Of a stretch of DNA of 31,190 nt, positions 22,197-28,494 are shown one piece after another (within the stretch, counting starts at the first letter, position 1; each line of letters begins with the position of its first letter). The DNA is from CALAEC01 sp050692915. GTDB taxonomy: Bacteria; Actinomycetota; UBA4738; CALAEC01. Made by a program: the position numbers and the translations under genes. The notes below the pieces were generated by a model, which was not told the DNA's origin, made no database searches, and saw nothing but the letters and a program-made list of their open reading frames with translations. The stretch spans positions 1 to 31,190 of the forward strand of contig JBOGVU010000021.1 in NCBI GenBank assembly GCA_050692915.1. Reading direction: 5' to 3'.

Positions 22197-22613
22197 TTGG
22201 CGAACGAGAAGGATCCTGAAGCGATCGTCCCGCAGGACAAGATTGAACTAGCTCGGGAGCAACTACAGCGTGTGCAGGCTGCTTGGGACGTTCCAACGGA
22301 CTGGTCGGATCTGGCCATCTATTCTTTCTATTCGCTCGAGAACGCGGTTGCGGCCGCAGCTGATTTCTATGGGATTGAGTGGCAGAGAAATCATCCAAGC
22401 AAGATAGAGGCTTCCGTCGAACTCCGAGACGTGCATGGTCTCCCCGACATTGAGGACCTCCTGGCTGAGCTCAACACGCTAAGGAAGAGCACCGCCTACG
22501 GGGAGACGCCTCCGCAACACGATTGGTCCGCGGAAGACATCGCCATTGAAGTCGAGGCTTACGTCGAGGGGGTCGCATCACGTCTTGAGGAGGCGGCAGA
22601 TGCGAATGAGTGA
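22197..22613 (+). CDS. HEPN-like protein, partner of MNT nucleotidyltransferase
   Basis: A 138-residue all-helical protein that I read as a HEPN-type four-helix bundle from its size, its helix pattern and its partner gene. Visible are WSDLAIYSFYSLENAVAAAA, NHPSKIEASVELRDVHGLPD and LLAELNTLRKSTAYGE. The last resembles the HEPN RNase/AMPylation motif Rx4-6HxY, but Tyr stands where His is expected (R-K-S-T-A-Y), so RNase activity is doubtful. HEPN-MNT pairs are known toxin-antitoxin modules in which the MNT protein modifies the HEPN toxin. The TTG start follows GGGAG; the reading frame overlaps the next gene by 14 bp. Confidence 0.6.
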   Translation: MANEKDPEAIVPQDKIELAREQLQRVQAAWDVPTDWSDLAIYSFYSLENAVAAAADFYGIEWQRNHPSKIEASVELRDVHGLPDIEDLLAELNTLRKSTAYGETPPQHDWSAEDIAIEVEAYVEGVASRLEEAADANE

Positions 22614-23265
22614 GGTTCGTACCCTCGGTCTTGAGTCGACCCGCGAGCGTGATTACCTGCGCCAGCTTCTAGAGCAAGCTGGATCGGCTTCTCCGGTAGT
22701 ACTCATTGGGTCGCATGCTCGTGGACGGGCGGTCCCTCGCTGGAGCGATGTGGACCTCTTGGTGATTGGAGAGAGGCCGTCGGAGCCAGTGCCTCCGCGT
22801 TTGCAGGTCATGACCCTTACACAGGACGAACTGGTTAGACGCGTCAACAGCGGTGACGACTTCGCGCAGTGGGCCTTGCGATACGGTCAGGCTTTGTCCG
22901 GATTCCAGACTTGGGCGAGGCTCCGAGAAAGGCTGCTTGCCAGCGCTCCGTGGCCTAGGTCGGAACCGAAGTATGCACTAGCTCGCAAGAAGTTGCTCAC
23001 CGCTAGAGATTTGCTGGCCATGGGTGACTTGCCTGCGGCCGAGGAAGAAACACGCTTCGCACTAGCGCATTTGGCAAGAGGGATACTTCTTGACAGTGGG
23101 GAGTTCCCTCTTTCAAGACCTGAGCTAGACGCACAACTTGAGCGTGTAGGTTCACATAGGACGGCGCATTGGCTGAAGCGCTCGAACACCTCGGAACCCA
23201 TGACGCAGTCAGAAATCGTGAGCGCTCTGCGGACCGTTGAATCCCAACTCCAAGCGCTGAGTTAG
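22600..23265 (+). CDS. MNT-type nucleotidyltransferase with C-terminal helical domain
   Basis: A 221-residue protein. The N-terminal third is a minimal nucleotidyltransferase: VVLIGSHARGRAVPRWSDVD with Gly37-Ser38 and metal ligands Asp50 and Asp52, followed by LLVIGERP. The spacing is GS-x11-DxD, one residue longer than the usual x10. Residues from about 120 form a helical bundle (YALARKKLLTARDLLAMGDL, AEEETRFALAHLARGILLDS) that itself resembles a HEPN domain, so this may be an MNT-HEPN fusion. ATG 22600 has GAGGAGG nine bases upstream; ATG 22606 is possible. It overlaps the HEPN-like gene, as antitoxin and toxin genes often do, and would be the nucleotidyl-transferring partner. Confidence 0.8.
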   Translation: MRMSEVRTLGLESTRERDYLRQLLEQAGSASPVVLIGSHARGRAVPRWSDVDLLVIGERPSEPVPPRLQVMTLTQDELVRRVNSGDDFAQWALRYGQALSGFQTWARLRERLLASAPWPRSEPKYALARKKLLTARDLLAMGDLPAAEEETRFALAHLARGILLDSGEFPLSRPELDAQLERVGSHRTAHWLKRSNTSEPMTQSEIVSALRTVESQLQALS

Positions 23266-23283
23266 CCGATAGGTACGGTCCCG

Positions 23284-23295
23284 GGTTGGCCAACC
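23284..23295. repeat. 12-bp perfect palindrome after the MNT gene
   Basis: GGTTGGCCAACC, 18 bases after the stop of the MNT gene. It is too short to be a confident terminator and may be a protein-binding site. Confidence 0.35.
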
Positions 23296-23371
23296 TAGCC
23301 CTCGACAGTTCGAGCCCACCTGTTCTCGTCTATCCTGACGCGGAGCAGCTGTTTCGCCCGCGTGCTTCCAA

Positions 23372-23435
23372 CCTGCTATCAAGGGCGAGGGGCTCAGTGG
23401 AGCAGCATGGCCCTGACCTGCGCGTTCGTGGGCCG
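23372..23435. repeat. Left copy of tRNA-Lys junction repeat (att-like)
   Basis: Begins with CCTGCTATCA (23372-23381) and ends with a 23-bp block (23413-23435). The same two blocks in the same order and at nearly the same spacing (41 against 42 bp) occur at 23852-23861 and 23894-23916; the 23-bp block differs at one position only. After it GGACTC is also shared at the tRNA T-arm position. It looks like a decayed duplicate of the tRNA-Lys 3' flank. Confidence 0.6.
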
Positions 23436-23512
23436 GGTGGGACTCCTCGCCTCAGCGAGGATCCGCAGCTCAGCTGGACCAAAACTCTTGGTGCGATGAG
23501 AGAAGCTGAGGT

Positions 23513-23832
23513 TCAGCGCCGATAGGGCCGACGAATCGGTGGCGGGGGAGGCGATGCCTGTCGGAGGGCTTCATGGAGCTGCTCGACCACATAGAGGGCA
23601 TCGACGGCTCGAAGTGGGGTCTCCTCCGCGATGCCTCGGGCGAGATCACATCTCGCATCCTGGCAATGACTGGGTCGTCTCGGAGGTGTTCCTTGGCCGC
23701 ATTCAGAACTGCGTCGATCACCGGGAGGGCCATCCCTTGGACCTCTTGCTCAGGATCCCGCTCGGTGACCACCTCGAGGTTGCGGCGGAGGCGTCCAACA
23801 CGGCTGTACGCATCCTCAATCCTCAGGGCCAT
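23513..23832 (-). pseudogene. Frameshifted ORF inside the att-like repeats
   Basis: From ATG 23832, with AGGAG seven bases upstream, the minus strand encodes a helical protein (MALRIEDAYSRVGRLRRNLE, VIDAVLNAAKEHLRDDPVIA). Near 23640-23655 the coding pattern moves to another frame and continues DLARGIAEETPLRAVDALYV to QLHEALRQ, with the stop at 23513. The span of 320 nt is one short of 107 codons, so a single-base deletion explains it. The joined protein would be 106 residues and is not recognised. Two tandem 11-bp repeats sit directly upstream of its start. It lies wholly between the two att-like repeats. Confidence 0.5.
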
Positions 23833-23840
23833 TCGCCGCT

Positions 23841-23862
23841 CCTGCTATCACCCTGCTATCAC
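23841..23862. repeat. Tandem 11-bp repeat CCTGCTATCAC x2
   Basis: Two perfect head-to-tail copies (23841-23851 and 23852-23862) directly upstream of the ribosome site and start of the minus-strand ORF at 23832; a third near-copy lies at 23372-23381. The one-turn spacing suits an operator for a DNA-binding protein. Confidence 0.6.
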
Positions 23863-23909
23863 CGCATCGCTCCCGCAGGCTCCGTGTAGGCCTCTGACCT
23901 GCACGTTCG

Positions 23910-23916
<7 letters not shown>
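23852..23916. repeat. Right copy of tRNA-Lys junction repeat (att-like)
   Basis: Contains CCTGCTATCA (23852-23861) and the 23-bp block (23894-23916), whose last seven bases are the 3' acceptor end of tRNA-Lys. The left copy is at 23372-23435. A repeat that overlaps a tRNA 3' end is the usual form of an integrase attachment site. Confidence 0.6.
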
Positions 23917-23983
<67 letters not shown>

Positions 23984-23989
23984 GGGACG

Positions 23990-24064
23990 GGTGAGCGAGG
24001 GGACTCGAACCCCCAACCTCCGGGACCACAACCCGGCGCTCTAACCTATTGAGCTACGCCCACC
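23990..24064 (-). tRNA. tRNA-His (anticodon GUG)
   Basis: Minus strand, with anticodon loop TTGTGGT, acceptor GTGGGCG paired with CGCTCAC (one G-U), T-loop TTCGAGT, and the extra G-1 opposite C73 that marks tRNA-His. It lies 6 bp upstream of tRNA-Lys on the same strand, so the two are one transcript. CCA is not encoded. Confidence 0.93.
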
Positions 24065-24088
24065 ACGCACCGTGATTGTAGCAAGCGG

Positions 24089-25206
24089 CTAGGTCAGCCC
24101 GAGCGCCCCGGCGGCCAGCCCCACAAGAGCCCCGGCGAGCACCGCCAGGGCCACCGGGACCCTGAACAGCATGGCCACCAGGGCCGCGGCGAAGATCGCC
24201 ACCCGGACCCACCCCGCCAGGCCGGTCCTGGCCAGGTCCGCCACGGCCGCCAGGATCGCCCCGAGCGCGGCCGCGGTGACCCCCTCGACGAACGCCGTCA
24301 CCGCGGGGCGCTCCCGGAACCGGCGGAGGAACGGACCGCTGCCGGCCAGCACGGCCACGAACGAGGGCAGGAAGATGGCGACCGTGGCCACGACCGCGCC
24401 GACCCACCCTCGAACGGCGAAGCCCACGAAGGTGGCGGTCATCGTGATCGGGCCGGGTGTGGCTTGGCCCAGGGCTACCCCGTCGAGGAACTCGGCCTCG
24501 GTGAGCCACCCGCGACCGACGACCTCGGGGGCCAGGAGCGGCACCAGCACGAGCCCGCCGCCGAACAGAAGGAGCCCGGTCCGGAGGGACACCCACGCCA
24601 GCGGTCCCAATCCCACGCCCGTTCCGCCCACGAGCGCGGCGAGGATCGTGGGCATCCCGATCACCGAGGCGACCCGGCCGGCCAGGCCCGAGGCCACCAG
24701 GCTGGCCACACCCGCGGCGAGGAGCACCAGCGGTGACAGCTCGGGGTGCCCAGCGTCACCGCCAGTCCCGCCAGGGCCAGCACCGGCTTCCGCCATCCGC
24801 CGATCGCGCCGGCCCGGAGGCGCCACGCCGCCACGAGCACGGCGGCCAGGGCCACGGCCTGGACCCCGGCCAGGAGGTCGTCGCGGATCTCGAACCCGCC
24901 GAGCTCCATGTACGCCCACGACAGCCCCAGCACCATCACGAACGCGGGAAGCATGAACGCCAGGCCCGCGGCGATCCCGCCCGCCACGCCGGCCCGGAGG
25001 TAGCCGATGTGGATGGCCACCTCGGTGGAGTTCGGCCCGGGGATCAGGTTCGTCACACCGAGCACGTCGAGGAAATGCCGCTCGTCGATCCACTTCCGAC
25101 GCCAGACCAGGTCGTCGTGCATCGCCGCGATGTGGGCGGGCGGCCCTCCGAACCCGATCGTGCCGAGCCGCAGGAAGTACGCGGCGACCTCGCCGAGGCG
25201 CCCCAT
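24089..25206 (-). pseudogene. chrA: Chromate transporter ChrA, interrupted by apparent one-base deletion
   Basis: ChrA (CHR family) is a two-half membrane transporter that exports chromate. The N-terminal half reads from ATG 25206 in one frame: GFGGPPAHIAAMHDDLVWRR, NLIPGPNSTEVAIHIGY. The C-terminal half, in another frame, has LLLFGGGLVLVPLLAPEVVG and GQATPGPITMTATFVGF and ends at 24089. The frame changes near 24748-24758, between LAVTLGT and PELSPLVLL; one more C in the C4 run there restores a 372-residue protein of normal length. The total span is one base short of 373 codons. This may be a sequencing error rather than decay, because both halves keep every motif. A TATCCT box lies nine bases before ATG. 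Confidence 0.85.
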
Positions 25207-25241
25207 GGCTCGCTGAGGATACCGGCCCGGGCCGGGGCCGT

Positions 25242-25270
25242 TTGACCGATTTCCCCGGAAGATGTTGGAT
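25242..25270 (+). promoter_or_regulatory. Promoter for the calcium-binding repeat protein
   Basis: TTGACC (25242-25247), a 17-bp spacer and TTGGAT (25265-25270), 36 bp before ATG 25307. The leader carries a good ribosome site, GAGGAGGA. The gap also holds the oppositely directed chrA start. Confidence 0.5.
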
Positions 25271-25306
25271 GGCACGGTCGCCCAGTCCACTCGAGGAGGA
25301 CGTCAC

Positions 25307-26326
25307 ATGCCCACACCGATCCGAGCCGGCGCGACGCTGGTCGTGGCGGCCGTCCACCTGGCGGCGTCCGTGATCGCGCCGCCGGGCCCCGCCGCCGCGC
25401 CTCGATGCTTCGGCAAGAAGGCCACCATCGTGGGGACCGGGGGGCGCGACCGGATCAAGGGCACCCCCCGCGCGGACGTGATCGTGGCCCTGGGCGGGGG
25501 GGACGCGATCAACGGCAAGGCCGGCGACGACCTGATCTGCGGAGGCGGCGGCAACGACACGATCCGAGGGAAGAAAGGCGACGACCGCACCAACGGCGGC
25601 CCAGGCGGCGACATCATGTTCGGCCACGCCGGGGACGACGACCTCATCGGCAAGGGCGGCTCGGACGAGCTGATCGCCGGCCCCGGGAACGATCGGATGC
25701 GGGGCGGCCAAGGGTTCGACATCCTGGAGGGGGGTGCCGGGGACGATATCTACGACGGCGGGGGCAGCGCCTTCGACCTGGCCGGGTTCGAGCACTCGCC
25801 GGTGGGCGTGGCGGTGGACCTGAACGTGGTCACCCCGCAGGTGACGAACGAGGGGACGGACACCATCCTGGCCATCGAGGGCCTGTTCGGGTCCGCGTTC
25901 AACGATGTCCTCACCGGGCAGAACGTGCCCAGCGTCACCGGGAACGGGCTCTTCGGGTTCCTGGGAGCCGACCAGCTCTCCGGCCTCGACGGGGACGACG
26001 TGGTCGACGGCGCCCCCGGGAACGACATCCTTAACGGGGGAGCGGGGAACGACCTCATCTTCGGTGATATCGGCGACGACCAGCTCTACGGAGAGGCCGG
26101 CGACGACCTGCTGGACGGCTTCGACGGCGCCGACCTCGGGAGCGGCGGTCCCGGCCTCGACCAATGCTTGAACATCGAGACGTTCGATGCCCCGCCGCCC
26201 GAGGACCTCCCGCCCGGCGACACGTGCCAGCCGGCCGTGCCCCGGGAGGCGCTCGATCGCCTGGAGCGGTGGACGTCCGTGCACTCTCGCTGGACGCGCA
26301 GCTCCAAGGCGGCGAGCGTACGCTAG
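25307..26326 (+). CDS. Secreted RTX/hemolysin-type calcium-binding repeat protein
   Basis: A 339-residue protein with an N-terminal signal-like segment (ATLVVAAVHLAASVIAPPGP). Residues 40-160 and 215-290 hold glycine/aspartate nonapeptide repeats of the GGxGxDxUx type, for example GGGGNDTIRGKKGDD, AGPGNDRMRGGQGFD, NGGAGNDLIFGDIGDDQLYG. Such repeats fold into calcium-binding parallel beta rolls outside the cell. Between the two blocks is a beta region (VGVAVDLNVVTPQVTNEGTD). Four cysteines are present. No protease, lipase or secretion-system gene is adjacent, so the role is probably surface or matrix structure. ATG 25307 has the ribosome site GAGGAGGACGTCAC before it. The last 20 residues, rich in Ser/Trp/Arg, look unlike the rest. 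Confidence 0.88.
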   Translation: MPTPIRAGATLVVAAVHLAASVIAPPGPAAAPRCFGKKATIVGTGGRDRIKGTPRADVIVALGGGDAINGKAGDDLICGGGGNDTIRGKKGDDRTNGGPGGDIMFGHAGDDDLIGKGGSDELIAGPGNDRMRGGQGFDILEGGAGDDIYDGGGSAFDLAGFEHSPVGVAVDLNVVTPQVTNEGTDTILAIEGLFGSAFNDVLTGQNVPSVTGNGLFGFLGADQLSGLDGDDVVDGAPGNDILNGGAGNDLIFGDIGDDQLYGEAGDDLLDGFDGADLGSGGPGLDQCLNIETFDAPPPEDLPPGDTCQPAVPREALDRLERWTSVHSRWTRSSKAASVR

Positions 26327-26362
26327 CCTGACCGCCCCGAAGGGGACGAGGAGGCGAACCGG

Positions 26363-27811
26363 TTGGGCCGGGGGATGTACATCGCGGGGTCGTGGACCGA
26401 CGGCGCCGCCACCGAGACGATCGAGGTCCGCAGCCCGGCCACGGGGGAGTCGCTGGGCGAGGTCCCCGTGGCCACGGCCGAGGACGTGGACCGGGCCGCC
26501 AGGGCCGCCCGACAGGGCCAGGAGGCCATGGAGGCCATGACGGTCTTCGACCGGGCCCGGCTCCTGCACCGAGCCGCCGACCTGATGGAGCAGCGGAAGG
26601 AGGACCTCGGCCGGCTGCTGGCCGTGGAGCAGGGGAAGCCGCTCCGTACCGAGGCCGTGGCCGAGATCGAGGAGTCCGCAGAGAACTTCCGGATCGCCGC
26701 GGAGGACGTGAAGCGGCTGACCACCGAGGTGCTCCCGTCCGAGGACCCCAACAAGAAGATGTTCACGTTCCGCAAGCCGAACGGGGTGTACGCGGCCATC
26801 AGCCCGTGGAACTTCCCGTTCGTGATCCCCTCCGAGCTGCTGGCGCCGGCGCTGGCCGGCGGGAACGCCGTGATCTTCAAGCCGTCGGAGTACACGCCCC
26901 TGATCGGGGCGAAGATGGTCGAGATCCTCGAGGAGGCCGGGTTCCCCCCGAACGCGGTCTCACTGGTGTTCGGCGAGGCGGCCACGGGCCAGACCCTGGT
27001 GACCCACCCCTCGGTCGACGCCATCGCGTTCATCGGCTCGCACGAGACCGGCGAGGCCATCGTCCGGGCCGCAGGCCTGAAGCGCACGCTGATGGAGCTG
27101 TCCGGGAACGGCCCCCAGATCGTCCTCAACGACGCGAACCTCGAGGCCGCCGCGTCTCTGGCCGCCTTCGGGGCCACGTACGTCTCCGGGCAGTGCTGCG
27201 TGGCCACGGAGCGGGTCCTGGTCCACCAGGCCGTGCACGACGAGTTCGTGGACCGGCTGGTCAAGGAAGCGGGGGAGGTGCGTCTGGGCGATCCCCTGGC
27301 CGAGAACACCACGATGGGCCCGCTGAACAACCGGCCCGTGGCCGAGAAGGTGGACCGCCATCTCCAGGATGCCCGGGACCGCGGTGTGGAGATCCTGCTC
27401 GGGGGTGGACGGGCCGATGGCTTCCCCACCGATCTCTATTACGAGCTCACCGTGATCGACGGCGTGCCCACCGACTCCCTGCTGTTCCGGGAGGAGTCGT
27501 TCGGGCCCGTGCTCCCGGTGACCACGTTCGCCGACGACGAGGAGGCCATCCGGCTGGCGAACGACTCGCATCTGGGGCTCCAGGCCGCCGTGTTCACCTC
27601 GAGCCTCCGCCGGGCGTTCACGTTCATCGACCGACTCCGGGCCGGGAACGTGGTGGTGAACGACACCACCGACTACTGGGAGGCCCTGGAGCCTTTCGGG
27701 GGCGCGTCGGGGACCCGCACCGGCTGGGGACGTGTGGGTGGTAAGTGGGGCCTCATGGACATGACGGACCTCCGGACCGCGGTGGTCGACTACCGCAACA
27801 CCGCCGACTGA
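26363..27811 (+). CDS. NAD(P)-dependent aldehyde dehydrogenase
   Basis: A 482-residue aldehyde dehydrogenase that oxidises an aldehyde to a carboxylate. Seen are YIAGSWTDGAATETIEVRSP at the start, ISPWNFPFVIPSELLAPALA, IFKPSEYTPLIG, the base Glu245 in LMELSGNGPQIVL, the nucleophile Cys279 in SGQCCVATERVLV, and FGPVLPVTTF. The glutamate motif is ELSGN rather than the usual ELGGK/N, and two cysteines stand together at the active site. The family resembles succinate-semialdehyde and related broad-specificity enzymes; the substrate is not decided. TTG 26363 is preferred, with GAGGAGG eight to nine bases upstream; ATG 26375 is an alternative. It is co-directional with the response regulator 18 bp downstream. 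Confidence 0.92.
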   Translation: MGRGMYIAGSWTDGAATETIEVRSPATGESLGEVPVATAEDVDRAARAARQGQEAMEAMTVFDRARLLHRAADLMEQRKEDLGRLLAVEQGKPLRTEAVAEIEESAENFRIAAEDVKRLTTEVLPSEDPNKKMFTFRKPNGVYAAISPWNFPFVIPSELLAPALAGGNAVIFKPSEYTPLIGAKMVEILEEAGFPPNAVSLVFGEAATGQTLVTHPSVDAIAFIGSHETGEAIVRAAGLKRTLMELSGNGPQIVLNDANLEAAASLAAFGATYVSGQCCVATERVLVHQAVHDEFVDRLVKEAGEVRLGDPLAENTTMGPLNNRPVAEKVDRHLQDARDRGVEILLGGGRADGFPTDLYYELTVIDGVPTDSLLFREESFGPVLPVTTFADDEEAIRLANDSHLGLQAAVFTSSLRRAFTFIDRLRAGNVVVNDTTDYWEALEPFGGASGTRTGWGRVGGKWGLMDMTDLRTAVVDYRNTAD

Positions 27812-27816
27812 CGGCG

Positions 27817-27822
27817 TATCCT
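27817..27822 (+). promoter_or_regulatory. -10 box for leaderless response-regulator transcript
   Basis: TATCCT, seven bases before ATG 27830, with no ribosome site; it spans the gap after the aldehyde dehydrogenase stop. Confidence 0.45.
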
Positions 27823-27829
27823 TCGGGCG

Positions 27830-28435
27830 ATGGCCAGGATCCTGGTGGCCGAGGACGACGCGCGCATCCTGACCCTGGTCCGCCAGCGGCTCCAGATCGA
27901 GGGGTTCACAGTTCTGGAGGCGGGCGACCCGCAGGAGGCGTGGCGGAGCCTGATCGAGGACGGCGCGGACGCGGCCCTCATCGACCTGTCGCTTCGGAGC
28001 GACACCGACGGCTGGCGCCTGATCGGGACCGTTCGCGACGACGGCCGCTTCGCCCGCCTCCCGATCGTGATCATGACCGGCACCCCCCGGTCCGAGGTCG
28101 AGGAGAAGGCCAGGTCCCTGGGGTGCGCCTTCCTGGCCAAGCCGTTCGAGCCGGACGACATGATCGCCAGCCTCCGAAACGCCATGGGCGCGGCCCTGCA
28201 GAAGATCGGGGTGACGATCCTGCTGGCAGCCCTGAAGATCGAGGGCACGGTCCACCTCACCTCCGAGCACTCCAGGTTCTCGGACGGCTGGGAGGTGCTG
28301 ATGCGCGACGAGCGCACATTCATCCCGGTGACCGACGTGACGGTCTCGATGCCGGACGGGTCCAACCCCTCGGAGGTGACCTTCCTCCAGGTGAAGAAGG
28401 CCGACATCCTGGCCGTGTACCCAACCGAGGCCTGA
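27830..28435 (+). CDS. Response regulator receiver fused to a DUF6812-like domain
   Basis: A 201-residue protein. Residues 1-120 are a receiver domain: AEDDARI acidic pocket, phosphoacceptor Asp52 in AALIDLSLRSDTDGW, VIMTGTPRSE and the conserved Lys of FLAKPFEPDD. The rest (about 125-201) is not a DNA-binding domain. It is a small beta-rich unit (TILLAALKIEGTVHLTSEHS, FIPVTDVTVSMPDG, FLQVKKADILAVYP) resembling the DUF6812 proteins I recall, which are small and of unknown function. Output may be protein binding. No kinase is adjacent. The domain reading of the tail is tentative, the receiver is certain. Confidence 0.85.
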   Translation: MARILVAEDDARILTLVRQRLQIEGFTVLEAGDPQEAWRSLIEDGADAALIDLSLRSDTDGWRLIGTVRDDGRFARLPIVIMTGTPRSEVEEKARSLGCAFLAKPFEPDDMIASLRNAMGAALQKIGVTILLAALKIEGTVHLTSEHSRFSDGWEVLMRDERTFIPVTDVTVSMPDGSNPSEVTFLQVKKADILAVYPTEA

Positions 28436-28452
28436 CCTGGCGCCCCGGAGCC

Positions 28453-28473
28453 GCTCCCGCTAGGCTTGGGAGC
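28453..28473 (+). promoter_or_regulatory. -10 box inside a 6-bp inverted repeat, glutamate dehydrogenase gene
   Basis: GCTCCC (28453-28458) and GGGAGC (28468-28473) flank TAGGCT (28461-28466), a good -10. It predicts a leader of about 20 nt before GTG 28495 with the ribosome site AGGGGGTG. The inverted repeat around the -10 parallels that at 8826-8853. Confidence 0.4.
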
Positions 28474-28494
28474 CCAATCCACAGGGGGTGACCG

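Larger units (their letters stand above)
18950..23905. mobile_element. Putative genomic island between tRNA-Leu and tRNA-Lys
   Basis: Over this span the base composition drops visibly (many A/T-rich codons and balanced third positions against mostly G/C outside), gene density falls, and most ORFs have no recognisable family. It contains a HEPN/MNT pair, two frameshifted ORFs and gaps of 250-380 bp. The right end abuts the 3' end of tRNA-Lys, and a degenerate repeat of that junction lies 480 bp inside. No integrase or transposase is intact, so this is either an old, decayed integration or an accessory hot spot. The left boundary near 18950 is set by composition only. Confidence 0.55.

Noticed and set aside
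23286..23525. 79-codon plus-strand frame after the MNT gene
   Set aside because: Lacks a ribosome site and runs across the left att-like repeat; composition looks random.
26327..26362. CCCC-GAA-GGGG hairpin before the aldehyde dehydrogenase
   Set aside because: Only a four-base stem in GC-rich DNA; too short to call a riboswitch or terminator.
24089..26569. 826-codon minus-strand open frame spanning chrA, the calcium-binding gene and part of the aldehyde dehydrogenase
   Set aside because: Only its last part (24089 to about 24750) is real, the C-terminal half of ChrA. The rest is antisense to well-supported genes and has His/Gly/Val-rich shadow composition.
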